Part shown: piece by piece, positions 44,922-54,926 of the stretch
Numbering within the stretch: the stretch's first letter is position 1
How the letters are laid out: every line of letters begins with the position of its first letter
Source: Novosphingobium sp.
GTDB lineage: Bacteria > Pseudomonadota > Alphaproteobacteria > Sphingomonadales > Sphingomonadaceae
Reading direction: 5' to 3'
Assembly: GCF_027531025.1 (NCBI RefSeq)
Contig: NZ_JAPZQX010000006.1
Location: 1 to 64,000 of the forward strand
Length of the DNA stretch: 64,000 bases
The notes under the pieces: model-generated
Databases searched by the model: none
The model's input: the letters and a program-made list of their open reading frames with translations, nothing else
What the model was told of the DNA's origin: nothing
Program-made: the position numbers and the translations under genes

Positions 44922-47702
44922 GTGGCACTTCGCACCCGTTTCGCTGGTGGCCGTGGGGTTTCGGCCATCGCACTGGCAATTTCCACCATCGCCGTTTCCG
45001 GCACCGCCAACGCACAGGACGCCGCGCCGCAGGATGAAGCCGCTGTTGCCGATGGCGCGATCGTCGTGACCGGTTTCCGCGCCTCGCTGGAAACCGCCGT
45101 CAACAAGAAGAAGACCTCGGAAGTGATCGTCGAATCGATCGCGGCCGAAGACATCGGCAAGCTGCCCGATGCCTCGATCGCCGAATCGATCGCGCGTCTG
45201 CCGGGCCTTACTTCGCAGCGCCTGTCGGGCCGCTCGAACTCGATCTCGATCCGTGGTTTTGCCCCGGACTTCTCGACCACCCTGCTCAATGGTCGCGAAC
45301 AGACCTCGACCGGTGACAATCGCGCCGTCGAATACGACCAGTATCCCTCGGAAGTCGTCAGCCAGGTCAACGTCTTCAAGTCGCCGATGGCCTCGCTGAT
45401 CGGCCAGGGCCTGTCGGGCACGGTCGACATGCGCACGATCCGGCCGCTTGATGCCGGCAAGCAGATCATCACCATCGGTGCCCGCGGCTCCTATGCCGAT
45501 CTCGGCAAGCTGAACGCCGGCTCGAAGGACTTCGGCTATCGCGCCAATGCGCTCTATGTCGATCAGTTCGCCGACGACACCGTGGGGATCGCGCTGGGCG
45601 TGTCCTATGTCGACGAGCCCTATCACATCCAGGAGTTCAACGCCTGGGGCTATCCCAGCGATGCCGGTTCGGCCGTGATCGGCGGCTCGAAGTCCTATGC
45701 CACCAGCACCCAGCTGACCCGCCTGGGCCTCAACGGCACGCTGCAGTGGAAGCCTTCGGCCAACTTCACCACCACGCTCGACGCCTTCTACACCGATTTC
45801 AAGGATGACCAGATCAAGCGCGGCATCGAATTGCCGCTCTACTGGTCGGCCGCGACGCTTTCGAACACCACCCGCAGCGGCGGCTTCGTCACCGCCGGCC
45901 AGTTCAACGGCGTCAAGGGCGTGGTCCGCAACGACGTGTTCCAGCGCAATGCCAAGCTCTACAGCTTCGGCTGGAACAACAAGTACGAAGGCGACGATGG
46001 CTGGAACGCCCTGCTCGACCTGTCCTACTCGAAGACCGACCGCAACGAGCTGAACATCGAGAGCTATTCGGGCACCGGTCGCGGGGCGCTGGGCGCCACC
46101 GACACGATCCGCTTCACCAGCGGGACCAATGGCACCGTCTTTGCGCCGACGCTGAACTACAGCGATTACAACCTGATCCTGCTGACCAGCCCGCAGGGCT
46201 GGGGCGGCACCCAGATCGCGCCGAACGGCACCTCGATCGTCGGCGGCCAGGACGGCTATTACAACGACCGGATCATCAAGGACGAGATCTGGCAGATCCG
46301 CGCCGAAGTCTCGAAGGAACTCGACGGGTTCATCTCCAGCGTCCAGCTGGGCGGCAACTACACCGACCGTTCCAAGGCGCTGGTGCCGGATGAATACTTC
46401 CTGGGCCTGACCGCCAATACCAATGGCACCACCAGCGTGGCCGTGCCCAGCCAGTTCCGGCTTGGCACCACCAACCTGTCGTTCCTCGGCCTTGGTCCGA
46501 TGATCAGCTACAACCCGCTTGCCCTGCTCGATGCCGGGATCTACAAGCTGGTGCCTAACGCCTATGGCGACGTGGTGGTGAAGAGCTATTCGGTGAAGGA
46601 AAAGATCTTCACCCCGTACATCCAGGCCAACCTCAAGGGCACGCTCGGTTCGGCTGACCTGACCGGCAACATCGGCGTCCAGGCCAACTTCACCGAACAG
46701 CAGTCGGTCGGGGCCTCTGCGGTGTTCCTTGGCACCCTGCCGAACGGCGCGCCCAACATCGGTGCACGCACCCAGTCGGATACCAACCGCTACACCGACG
46801 TGCTGCCCAGCCTGAACCTGTCGCTGCGCTTCCCGAGCGACCTGGTAATCCGTTTCGCAGCGGGCCGTCAGATCATTCGTCCGCGCATGGACGACATGAA
46901 GAACTCGTTGAGCTTCGGGTATACCATCACCCCCAACCCCACCGTTCCGGGCAACTTCATTGCCAACGTGACGGGTGGTTCGGGCAATCCGGCGCTGCGC
47001 CCCTGGCGCGCCAACGCGATCGATCTGACCTTCGAAAAGTACTTCGGTACAAAGGGTTACATCGCGCTGCAGCTGTTCTACAAGGACCTGAAGAGCTACG
47101 TGTACAACCAGGACGTGGTGATCCCCACCTCGGACCTGGTGCTGACCCCGCCGAACCAGGCCAACGTGACGATCTCGCCCAATGCGGTGCTGAATGTCCC
47201 GATCAACGGCAAGGGCGGCGAGCTCTATGGTCTTGAACTGGCCGGGACCCTGCCGTTCGAAACCTTCAGCCAGGCGCTGTCGGGCTTCGGTATCACCGGC
47301 GGTGTTTCCTACACCGAAACCAAGATCAAGCCGAATCCGGGCGCGCCGGCGGAAGACCTGCCGGGCTATTCGAAGTGGGTCGCCAACGGCACCCTGTTCT
47401 TCGAAAAGAATGGCTTCAACGTCCGCGGCTCGATCCGGTACCGGTCGACCTTCGTGGGTGAAGTCTCGGGCTTCGCGGCCAACCGCGTCCGTCGCCGGGC
47501 CGCACCGGAAACGATCTTCGACGCGCAGATCGGTTATGACTTCCAGGAAGGCAGCGCGCTGGAGGGGCTCTCGCTCTACATCCAGGGCCAGAACCTGACC
47601 AACGAGCCGTTCGTCACCAGCAACCCGGGCGATGCGCGCCAGGTCATCGACTACCAGACCTATGGTAGCCGCTTCCTGGCTGGCTTCATCTACAAGTTCT
47701 GA
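44922..47702 (+). CDS. TonB-dependent receptor, maltodextrin type
   Basis: This 926-residue outer-membrane receptor has a signal peptide ending near residue 31 (STIAVSGTANAQD). A TonB-box-like segment IVVTGFRASLETA follows. The plug contains SEVIVESIAAEDIGKLPD, SIAESIARLPGLTSQRLSGR, SISIRGFAPDFSTTLLNGR and VNVFKSPMASLIGQGLSGTV, then a large barrel ends SRFLAGFIYKF. The start is GTG at 44922 after a GGGAGAGAG site. By context (LacI, MFS, GH13, GH97) it is the outer-membrane importer of maltodextrins, like Caulobacter MalA. It has the strongest candidate LacI operator in its promoter. Confidence 0.93.
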   Translation: MALRTRFAGGRGVSAIALAISTIAVSGTANAQDAAPQDEAAVADGAIVVTGFRASLETAVNKKKTSEVIVESIAAEDIGKLPDASIAESIARLPGLTSQRLSGRSNSISIRGFAPDFSTTLLNGREQTSTGDNRAVEYDQYPSEVVSQVNVFKSPMASLIGQGLSGTVDMRTIRPLDAGKQIITIGARGSYADLGKLNAGSKDFGYRANALYVDQFADDTVGIALGVSYVDEPYHIQEFNAWGYPSDAGSAVIGGSKSYATSTQLTRLGLNGTLQWKPSANFTTTLDAFYTDFKDDQIKRGIELPLYWSAATLSNTTRSGGFVTAGQFNGVKGVVRNDVFQRNAKLYSFGWNNKYEGDDGWNALLDLSYSKTDRNELNIESYSGTGRGALGATDTIRFTSGTNGTVFAPTLNYSDYNLILLTSPQGWGGTQIAPNGTSIVGGQDGYYNDRIIKDEIWQIRAEVSKELDGFISSVQLGGNYTDRSKALVPDEYFLGLTANTNGTTSVAVPSQFRLGTTNLSFLGLGPMISYNPLALLDAGIYKLVPNAYGDVVVKSYSVKEKIFTPYIQANLKGTLGSADLTGNIGVQANFTEQQSVGASAVFLGTLPNGAPNIGARTQSDTNRYTDVLPSLNLSLRFPSDLVIRFAAGRQIIRPRMDDMKNSLSFGYTITPNPTVPGNFIANVTGGSGNPALRPWRANAIDLTFEKYFGTKGYIALQLFYKDLKSYVYNQDVVIPTSDLVLTPPNQANVTISPNAVLNVPINGKGGELYGLELAGTLPFETFSQALSGFGITGGVSYTETKIKPNPGAPAEDLPGYSKWVANGTLFFEKNGFNVRGSIRYRSTFVGEVSGFAANRVRRRAAPETIFDAQIGYDFQEGSALEGLSLYIQGQNLTNEPFVTSNPGDARQVIDYQTYGSRFLAGFIYKF

Positions 47703-47709
47703 TCAGCCC

Positions 47710-47737
47710 TGGCCGGCCGGCGCAATCCGGTCGGCCA
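47710..47737 (+). terminator. hairpin after the TonB receptor gene
   Basis: TGGCCGGCCGG and CCGGTCGGCCA form a long, nearly perfect stem with a six-base loop, eight bases past the receptor stop. There is no T-run, so it may act as an mRNA stabiliser or partial terminator, leaving some read-through into the downstream operon. Confidence 0.5.
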
Positions 47738-47886
47738 TGCCTGACAGGCAAGTTGACAAGTCCATGAGGGGGGACACGGGGTTCCGGTGATGGTTCGCAC
47801 TGCCGGAACTCCGTCGATCCCCGCCTGATTGGCGAGTTTGGCCGGGTACTGATATCGCGCGAATGGTTGGCGCGCGGAGATGGCAC

Positions 47887-49410
47887 ATGCAGGTGGATCG
47901 GCAATTCCACATCGTGATCGTCGGCGGCGGAACCGCCGGGTGGATGAGCGCCGCCGCCCTGGCCCGCTTTGCCCCGCCGGGGCACCGCATCACCCTGATC
48001 GAAAGCGAGGCCATCGGCACGGTCGGCGTGGGCGAGGCAACGATCCCGGCGATCATGCTGTTCAACGAGGCGCTCGGTCTCGATGAAGGCGAATTCCTGC
48101 GCGAGACGATGGGCTCGTTCAAGCTGGGGATCGAATTTGCCGGCTGGCTGAAGCCGGGTCATTCCTACATGCATGCCTTTGGCGAGGTCGGCCGCCAGCT
48201 AGGGCTGCTGCCGTTCCGCCATTACTGGGCGCGGGGGCGCAAGCTGGGCCTGGCCAAGCCGCTGGCGCACTATTCCCCCAACGAACTGGCCGCCCGCACT
48301 GGTCGGATGGGCCAGCCGGCGGGTGGCGGGGCGATGCCCTATGCCTATCATTTCGACGCCGGGCTCTATGCCGCCTACCTGCGTCGCTACGCCGAAGCGC
48401 GTGGGGTGATCCGCCATGAAGGCACCATTGCCAGCGTCGAGCGCGCGGAGAACGGCGATATCGCCGCCGTGCGGACCGATGATGGGCGCGCAATCGCGGG
48501 CGATTTCTTCATCGACTGCTCGGGCTTTCGCGGCCTGCTGATCGAACAGGAATTGGGCGCGGGCTACGAGGACTGGCGCCACTGGCTGCTATGCGACCGG
48601 GCCGTGGCCGTGCCTTGCGCCGCGGCGGGAGACTTCACGCCCTATACCCGCTCCACCGCCCGGACTGCCGGGTGGCAATGGCGCATCCCGCTCCAGCACC
48701 GGATCGGCAATGGCCATGTCTATTGCAGCGAGTTCATTTCCGACGACGAGGCGACCGCTACGCTGCTCGCCAACCTCGATGCCCCCGCCCAGGCCGATCC
48801 GCGCCCGCTGCGCTTCGTCACGGGCCGCCGCCGCAAGTTCTGGGACCGCAATGTGCTGGCCGTGGGGCTGTCGAGTGGCTTCATGGAGCCGCTTGAGTCC
48901 ACCTCGATCCACCTGATCCAGTCCACGATCACCCGCTTCCTGACCGTGCTGCCCGGCGGGCCGGTGGACGATGCCGTGCGCGATGGCTTCAACCGCCGCG
49001 CGGCCCTTGAATTCGAGCGGATCCGCGATTTCCTGATCCTGCATTACTGGGCCAACCAGCGGCATGGCGAACCGTTCTGGGATCACTGCCGCAACATGGA
49101 AATCCCCGACAGCCTCAAGGCCCGGATCGAGGAATTCCAGGCGGCCTGCGTGATCCAGCCCAGCGCTGACGAGCTGTTCACCGAGGTTGGCTGGCTGCAG
49201 GTCATGGCGGGCCAAGGGCTGGAACCGGCCAGTTGGAACCCGATCGCCGACGCCCTGAGCGAGGCCGACCTTGGCCGGTTCCTCGAAGGCGTTGAACGGG
49301 GCGCGATCGACCTGGTCCGCCCGCTGCCGCAGCATATCGATTACCTTGCCGCGCTGGTGACAGCGCCGCCTGCCGCAACTGGAGCCGCCGCAACTGGAGC
49401 CGCCGCATGA
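47887..49410 (+). CDS. flavin-dependent halogenase (tryptophan halogenase family)
   Basis: This 507-residue FADH2-dependent halogenase-like protein has the FAD loop IVGGGTAGWMSAAALARF near residues 11-28 and the halogenase motif GWQWRIP (W263, W265). The catalytic Lys is K79 in GSFKLGIEFAGW and the catalytic Glu is E337 in PLESTSIHLIQ. Both positions used for hypohalous acid handling are therefore present. The start is ATG at 47887; an upstream ATG adds eight residues. The C-terminus has a 15-base tandem repeat encoding an AATGA-type tail. Its stop overlaps the GH13 amylase start by four bases. Homologues commonly sit in proteobacterial carbohydrate-uptake loci, with unknown substrate. Confidence 0.9.
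   Translation: MQVDRQFHIVIVGGGTAGWMSAAALARFAPPGHRITLIESEAIGTVGVGEATIPAIMLFNEALGLDEGEFLRETMGSFKLGIEFAGWLKPGHSYMHAFGEVGRQLGLLPFRHYWARGRKLGLAKPLAHYSPNELAARTGRMGQPAGGGAMPYAYHFDAGLYAAYLRRYAEARGVIRHEGTIASVERAENGDIAAVRTDDGRAIAGDFFIDCSGFRGLLIEQELGAGYEDWRHWLLCDRAVAVPCAAAGDFTPYTRSTARTAGWQWRIPLQHRIGNGHVYCSEFISDDEATATLLANLDAPAQADPRPLRFVTGRRRKFWDRNVLAVGLSSGFMEPLESTSIHLIQSTITRFLTVLPGGPVDDAVRDGFNRRAALEFERIRDFLILHYWANQRHGEPFWDHCRNMEIPDSLKARIEEFQAACVIQPSADELFTEVGWLQVMAGQGLEPASWNPIADALSEADLGRFLEGVERGAIDLVRPLPQHIDYLAALVTAPPAATGAAATGAAA
49372..49407 (+). repeat. 15-bp tandem repeat at the 3' end of the halogenase gene
   Basis: Two exact copies of GCCGCAACTGGAGCC at 49372-49386 and 49387-49401 are followed by a partial third copy. 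They encode an Ala/Thr/Gly tail and abut the start codon of the next gene. Slippage could change tail length without shifting the frame. Confidence 0.85.
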
Positions 49411-51242
49411 TCCGTTCGCTTGCCACTTCGCTTGCCGCACTGGCGCTATGCGCTCCGCTGGCGGCCCAGGCATCCGATCCCAAGGCCGATCTGCGCGCCC
49501 GCGCGCCGAACGAGGAGATCGTCTACTTCGTTCTGCCCGACCGGTTCGAAAACGGCGATCCGAAGAACGATACCGGCGGGATCAAGGGTGACCGGCTGCA
49601 GCACGGCTTCGATCCCACCCACAAGGGCTTCTATCACGGCGGCGACCTGAAAGGACTGACCGCGCGGCTTGACTATATCCAGGGCCTGGGCGCGACCGCG
49701 ATCTGGTTCGCCCCGATCTTCAAGAACAAGCCGGTCCAGGGGCCGAAGGGCGATGAAAGCGCGGGCTATCATGGCTACTGGGTGACCGACTTCACCCAGG
49801 TCGATCCGCATTTCGGCACCAACGATGATTTCAAGGCCTTCGTCGATGCCGCCCATGCGCGCGGCATGAAAGTCTACATGGACATCATCGCCAACCACAC
49901 GGCCGATGTGATCCGTTACCGCGATGGCGATGCCAACGGCTATCGCTATCGTGACAACGCGAACTATCCCTATTCGCGGCGCGGCGGGGTGACGGGCGCG
50001 CCGATCAATCCGGGCTTCAACGGCGACAGCGATCCGCATCCTGATAACTGGGCGAAGCTGACCGATCCGACCTGGGCCTATACCCCCTATGTCCCCAAGG
50101 GCGAGGAGACCGTGAAAGTCCCGGCCTGGCTCAACGATCCGATCTACTACCACAACCGCGGCGATACGCACTGGGTCGGCGAAAGCGCGGTTTATGGCGA
50201 TTTCGTGGGGCTGGATGACCTGGCGACCCAGCATCCGCGCGTGATTTCGGGCATGATCGAAATCTATGCCAGCTGGATCGAACGCTTCGGCATCGACGGC
50301 TTCCGGATCGACACCGCCAAGCATGTGAACCCCGAATTCTGGCGCGCTTTCGTGCCGGCCATGCTCAAGGTGGCGAAGGACAAGGGCATCCCCAACTTCC
50401 ACATCTTCGGCGAAGTGGCGACGCAGGATGTCGATCCCGCGCTGCTGGCGCGCTGGACCCGGATCGCGGACCTGCCTTCCAACCTCGACATGGCCTTCGC
50501 CGCTGCCGCGCAGCGGGTCGTATCGGGCAAGGCCGGAACCGACGTGCTGGCCCGCCTGTTCGAGGATGACGCGCTCTACCAGGGTGGTGAGGCGGGCGCG
50601 CTCAACCTGCCGACGTTCCTCGGCAATCACGATTTCGGCCGCTTCTCGATGTTCGTGAAGCAGGCCAACCCCGGCATTTCGCAGGACGAGCTGCTGGCGC
50701 GGACCATGCTGGGCCATGCCATGCTGATGACCCTGCGCGGCGTGCCGGTGATCTATTACGGGGACGAGCAGGGCTTCGTTTCGGACGGCAACGACCAGCT
50801 GGCGCGCGAGAACATGTTCCCTTCGAAGGTCGCGGTCTACAACGACAACGACCTGATCGGCACCGATGCCACCACCGCGCAAGCGAACTTCGATCGGGGC
50901 CACCCGCTCTATCGCCAGATCGCGACCCTCGCCGAAGTCCGCAAGGCCACCCCCGCGCTTTATGCCGGGGCGACAATCAGCCGCGCCTTCTCGGACAAGC
51001 CGGGGCTTTACGCCGTCTCGCGGATCGATCCGGAAACCGGGCAGGAAGTGGTGGTGGCCTTCAACACCTCGAACCAGCCCGTCACCCAGCGGATCGCGAT
51101 CGAGCCGCGCAGCCTGACCTTCAGCCCGCTGGCCGGGCAATGCGCGCTCGCCGCCGATGCACCCGGCAGCCTGACCATCACTCTGCCGCCGCTGGGCTAT
51201 GCCGTCTGCGCCGCCAAAGAATGGAATGTGAGATCGAAATGA
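49407..51242 (+). CDS. secreted GH13 alpha-amylase
   Basis: This 611-residue alpha-glucan hydrolase has a signal peptide (SLATSLAALALCAPLAAQAS) and is likely periplasmic. GH13 conserved regions are MDIIANHTADV (region I), GFRIDTAKHV with nucleophile D302, FGEVATQ with acid/base E336 and FLGNHDFGRF with D409. Ca-binding and substrate segments (YFVLPDRFENGDP and FYHGGDLKGLTARLDYIQ) fit the amylase/cyclomaltodextrinase side of the family. It overlaps the halogenase by four bases upstream and the GH13 glucosidase by four bases downstream, so translation is coupled through the set. Confidence 0.93.
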   Translation: MIRSLATSLAALALCAPLAAQASDPKADLRARAPNEEIVYFVLPDRFENGDPKNDTGGIKGDRLQHGFDPTHKGFYHGGDLKGLTARLDYIQGLGATAIWFAPIFKNKPVQGPKGDESAGYHGYWVTDFTQVDPHFGTNDDFKAFVDAAHARGMKVYMDIIANHTADVIRYRDGDANGYRYRDNANYPYSRRGGVTGAPINPGFNGDSDPHPDNWAKLTDPTWAYTPYVPKGEETVKVPAWLNDPIYYHNRGDTHWVGESAVYGDFVGLDDLATQHPRVISGMIEIYASWIERFGIDGFRIDTAKHVNPEFWRAFVPAMLKVAKDKGIPNFHIFGEVATQDVDPALLARWTRIADLPSNLDMAFAAAAQRVVSGKAGTDVLARLFEDDALYQGGEAGALNLPTFLGNHDFGRFSMFVKQANPGISQDELLARTMLGHAMLMTLRGVPVIYYGDEQGFVSDGNDQLARENMFPSKVAVYNDNDLIGTDATTAQANFDRGHPLYRQIATLAEVRKATPALYAGATISRAFSDKPGLYAVSRIDPETGQEVVVAFNTSNQPVTQRIAIEPRSLTFSPLAGQCALAADAPGSLTITLPPLGYAVCAAKEWNVRSK

Positions 51243-52876
51243 ACCGCCTGACCCGGACTGCCGCTTCCGGCCTTGAGCGTGTCGGCCAGGAATGGTGGCG
51301 CGGCGCGGCGATCTACCAGATCTATCCGCGCAGCTTCCGCGATGCCAATGGCGATGGCATTGGTGACCTGCCGGGGATCACCCAGCGACTGGACTATGTC
51401 GCCAGCCTCGGGGTCGATGCGATCTGGATTTCGCCGTTCTTCACCTCGCCGATGGCCGATTTCGGCTATGACGTGGCCGATTATTGCGGGGTCGATCCGA
51501 TCTTCGGCACGCTCGCCGATTTCGATGCCCTGGTGGCCCGTGCCCATGCGCTGGGCCTGCGGGTGACGATCGACCAGGTCTATTCGCACACGTCCGATCA
51601 GCATGCCTGGTTCGTCGAAAGCCGCGCCAGCCGGGATAATCCGAAGGCGGACTGGTATGTCTGGGCCGATCCCAAGGCCGATGGTTCGCCGCCCACCAAC
51701 TGGCAATCGGTCTTCGGCGGCCCGGCCTGGACCTGGGACGCGCGGCGCGGGCAGTATTACCTGCACAATTTCCTTTCCAGCCAGCCGCAGCTCAACTGCC
51801 ACCTGCCCGCGGTGCAGGATGCCCTGCTGGACGTGGCGCGGTTCTGGTTGGATCGGGGGGTCGATGGCTTCCGGCTCGATGCGCTGAACTTCGCCATGCA
51901 CGATCCGCAGCTGCGCGATAATCCGCCGGCCCAGCCCGATGGCAAGCCGCGCACCCGCCCGTTCGATTTCCAGCAGCGGCTCTACAACCAGTCGCACGCC
52001 GACATCCCGGCCTTCATCGAGCGGATCCGCGCGCTGACCGACAGCTATGACGGGATCTTCACCGTTGCCGAAGTGGGCGGCAAGGATGCCGACCGCGAGA
52101 TGAAGCTGTTCACCAGCGGCGATGCCCGGCTGAACAGCGCCTATGGCTTCGATTTCCTCTATGCTGACCGGCTGACCCCGGAGGTCGTCAAGCGGGCGCT
52201 GGGCCAGTGGCCTGACGCGCCGGGCATCGGCTGGCCCAGCTGGGCCTTCGAAAACCACGATGCGCCGCGCGCGCTGTCGCGCTGGTGCGCCCCTGAGCAC
52301 CGGGAAGCCTTTGCCCGGCTCAAGGCCGTGCTGCTGGCGGCGCTGCGCGGAAACATCATCGTCTACCAGGGTGAGGAGCTGGGGCTGACCCAGGTCGAAA
52401 TTCCCTTCGAACAGCTCCAGGATCCCGAAGCGATTGCCAACTGGCCGCTGACCCTGGCCCGCGATGGCGCGCGCACCCCGCTGCCGTGGCAGGCGCAGAG
52501 CGAGCAGGGCGGGTTTACCGCCAGCAGCGCGCCATGGCTGCCGCTGGGCGAGGAAAACATGGCCCGCGCGATTGATCGGCAGGAAGCCGATCCGGCCTCG
52601 CTCCTCAACCTCACCCGCCAGCTGATCGCGCTGCGCAAGGCGCATCCGGCGCTGCGGAGCGGGGCCTGCGAAGTGGTGCTGGCTGACGAGAGTCGGCTGG
52701 TGCTGCGCCGCGTGGCAGAGGGGGAAAGCCTGATCGCCATGTTCAACCTTTCGGCGGCGGAAGCGGCCTGGCCACAGGGCCTGGCGACCACCGGCGAGAC
52801 TATCTTCGCGGTGAACGGGGCAGAGCCTGGCCGCCTGCCTGCCTTCGCCGCCATCCTGGTCCGGGAGACGACCTGA
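51239..52876 (+). CDS. GH13 alpha-glucosidase (oligo-1,6/alpha-glucosidase group)
   Basis: This 545-residue protein without a signal peptide is probably cytoplasmic. The typical opening is WWRGAAIYQIYPRSFRDANG. The catalytic residues are D214 (GFRLDALNF), E278 (FTVAEVGG) and D341 (ENHDAPRAL). Overall it resembles GH13 subfamily 23 alpha-glucosidases common in alphaproteobacteria. It would split maltose and short maltodextrins imported by the MFS transporter into glucose. The start is ATG at 51239, overlapping the amylase stop (ATGA). The GH97 gene begins one base after its stop. Confidence 0.93.
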   Translation: MNRLTRTAASGLERVGQEWWRGAAIYQIYPRSFRDANGDGIGDLPGITQRLDYVASLGVDAIWISPFFTSPMADFGYDVADYCGVDPIFGTLADFDALVARAHALGLRVTIDQVYSHTSDQHAWFVESRASRDNPKADWYVWADPKADGSPPTNWQSVFGGPAWTWDARRGQYYLHNFLSSQPQLNCHLPAVQDALLDVARFWLDRGVDGFRLDALNFAMHDPQLRDNPPAQPDGKPRTRPFDFQQRLYNQSHADIPAFIERIRALTDSYDGIFTVAEVGGKDADREMKLFTSGDARLNSAYGFDFLYADRLTPEVVKRALGQWPDAPGIGWPSWAFENHDAPRALSRWCAPEHREAFARLKAVLLAALRGNIIVYQGEELGLTQVEIPFEQLQDPEAIANWPLTLARDGARTPLPWQAQSEQGGFTASSAPWLPLGEENMARAIDRQEADPASLLNLTRQLIALRKAHPALRSGACEVVLADESRLVLRRVAEGESLIAMFNLSAAEAAWPQGLATTGETIFAVNGAEPGRLPAFAAILVRETT

Positions 52877-52877
52877 C

Positions 52878-54926
52878 ATGAAATCTTTGCATCTCGCGCT
52901 GGGCCTGGGGCTGGGCCTGGGCCTGGCCCTGGCCGCCGTGCCGGCACTGGCGCAGCAATCCCCGCCGGTCACGGCCACCTCGCCCGATGGCGCGGTCAGC
53001 GTTGCGGTCTCGATCGATGGCGATGGCCGCGCGGCCTATGCCGTGACCCGCAAGGGCAAGGCGATCATCGCGCCGTCGCGGCTGGGCTTCCTGTTCACCG
53101 ATGTCGCCAAGATCGACCGCCGCCTGACCATCACCAGCACCGAGCAGCGCGATTTCGACGAGACCTGGACCCAGCCCTGGGGCGAATGGGCGCAGATCCG
53201 CAACCGCTATCGCGAATTCAAGGTCCACCTGAAGGAGACGACCGCGCTGGCGCGGGTCTTTACCGTCACCTTTCGGCTCTATGAGGACGGTCTCGGCTTC
53301 CGCTACGAGTTCCCGCAGCAGCCGAACATGGCGAAGACCAGGGTGGCCGACGAGCTGACCGAGTTCGCCTTCGCCCAGGATGGCACGGCCTGGTGGAAGC
53401 CGGCCTATCTGTGGAACCGCGAGGAGTATCTCTACAACAAGACCGGGCTCTCCGCGGTTTCGACCGCCGCGACGCCGATCACGATCAGGCTGGCCGATGG
53501 TACCCATGTCGCGCTGCACGAGGCGGCGCTGGTCGACTATGCGGGCATGAATGTGACCCGTACCGAAGGCACCACGCTGCGCGCCAACCTGACCCCCGGC
53601 GCGGGCGAGCCCAAGGTGCAGAAGACCGGCGCCTGGTCCACCCCCTGGCGCACCCTGATCATCGCCGACGATGCCCCCGGCATCTATCACAGCCACCTGA
53701 TGCTGAACCTCAACGAACCCAACAAGCTGGGTGACATGAGCTGGTTCAAGCCGGGCAAGTTTGCCGGGGTGTGGTGGAACATGATCAAGGGCGAATGGTC
53801 ATGGGCGCGCGGGCCGAAGCACGGCGCGACCAACGCGAACGTCAAGCGCTACATCGATTTCGCCGCTGCCAATGGCATCCCCGATGTGCTGGTCGAAGGC
53901 TGGAACGTGGGCTGGGATGGTGACTGGTTCGGCAATGGCTGTGACATGGACTTCACCAAGCCGACCGAGGACTTCGATATCGCCATGCTGGCCGCCTATG
54001 CGAAGAAGAAGGGCGTCCGGCTGGTTGGCCACCACGAGACGGGCGGGGCGGTAACCCATTACGAAAACCAGCTGGACCGCAGCTTTGCCTTCGCCGCCAA
54101 GTACGGGATGATGGTGGTCAAGACCGGTTATGTGACTGACGCCGGGCAGCTTGAGCGGGTCGATCCCGATGGGACCAAGTATCGCGAATGGCTTGAGAGC
54201 CAGTGGATGACCAACCACTTCGTCCGCGTGGCCGAGACCGCCTACAAGCACCGGATTGCCTTTGACAGCCACGAACCAGTCAAGGGCACGGGCCTGCACC
54301 GGACCTATCCCAACTGGGTCGCGCGCGAGGGGATGCGCGGGATGGAGTACAATGCCTGGGGCGGCAAGAACCCGCCCGAGCATGAAGCCAACATCGTCTT
54401 CACCCGGATGCTCGAAGGGCCGATGGATTTCACCCCCGGCATTCTCAGCCTTGAGGGTGAACGCGGCAGCGCGATCCTTTCGACCATTGCCAAGCAGCTG
54501 GCGCTTTACGTGGTGATCTATTCGCCGGTGCAGATGGTGGCCGATACGCCCGAGAACTATGCCAAGTATCCCGCGCCGATGAAGTTCATCCGCGATGTGC
54601 CGACCGACTGGCAGGATACCCGCGTGCTCAATGGCGAGATCGGCGACTATGTCACCATCGCCCGCAAGGAGCGCGGCGGCGAGGGCTGGTATGTCGGCGC
54701 GGTGGGCGATGAGGAAGCCCGCAGCCTGTCCTTCAAGCTCGACTTCCTGACCCCCGGCAAGCGCTATCGGGCCGAAATCTATCGCGATGGCGACGATGCC
54801 GATTACCGCACCGACAAGCGCCACTCGATCGTGATCGAGAACAAGGTGCTGACCAGCGCCGACAGCCTCAGCCTGAAGATCGCACCGGGCGGCGGCTTTG
54901 CGATCCGCCTTGTGCCGGTGAAGTGA
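52878..54926 (+). CDS. GH97 alpha-glucosidase, SusB-like, inverting type
   Basis: This 682-residue secreted glycosidase has a signal peptide with an LGLGLGLGL repeat encoded by near-repeats. The N-terminal beta-sandwich, (beta/alpha)8 barrel and C-terminal domain follow the GH97 layout. Characteristic segments are VLVEGWNVGWDGDWFG, VGHHETGGAVTHYENQ and SHEPVKGTGLHRTYPNW. E466 (HEP) and E490 (MRGMEYN) are spaced by 24 residues, as are Glu508 and Glu532 of SusB, which points to the inverting, calcium-dependent alpha-glucosidase branch. E387 in HHET is a further candidate. It would work in the periplasm on maltodextrins. The esterase gene overlaps its stop by one base. Confidence 0.93.
   Translation: MKSLHLALGLGLGLGLALAAVPALAQQSPPVTATSPDGAVSVAVSIDGDGRAAYAVTRKGKAIIAPSRLGFLFTDVAKIDRRLTITSTEQRDFDETWTQPWGEWAQIRNRYREFKVHLKETTALARVFTVTFRLYEDGLGFRYEFPQQPNMAKTRVADELTEFAFAQDGTAWWKPAYLWNREEYLYNKTGLSAVSTAATPITIRLADGTHVALHEAALVDYAGMNVTRTEGTTLRANLTPGAGEPKVQKTGAWSTPWRTLIIADDAPGIYHSHLMLNLNEPNKLGDMSWFKPGKFAGVWWNMIKGEWSWARGPKHGATNANVKRYIDFAAANGIPDVLVEGWNVGWDGDWFGNGCDMDFTKPTEDFDIAMLAAYAKKKGVRLVGHHETGGAVTHYENQLDRSFAFAAKYGMMVVKTGYVTDAGQLERVDPDGTKYREWLESQWMTNHFVRVAETAYKHRIAFDSHEPVKGTGLHRTYPNWVAREGMRGMEYNAWGGKNPPEHEANIVFTRMLEGPMDFTPGILSLEGERGSAILSTIAKQLALYVVIYSPVQMVADTPENYAKYPAPMKFIRDVPTDWQDTRVLNGEIGDYVTIARKERGGEGWYVGAVGDEEARSLSFKLDFLTPGKRYRAEIYRDGDDADYRTDKRHSIVIENKVLTSADSLSLKIAPGGGFAIRLVPVK

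Noticed and set aside
52905..52935. Repeated hexamer near the GH97 start
   Set aside because: It encodes the LGLGLG core of the signal peptide and needs no other explanation.
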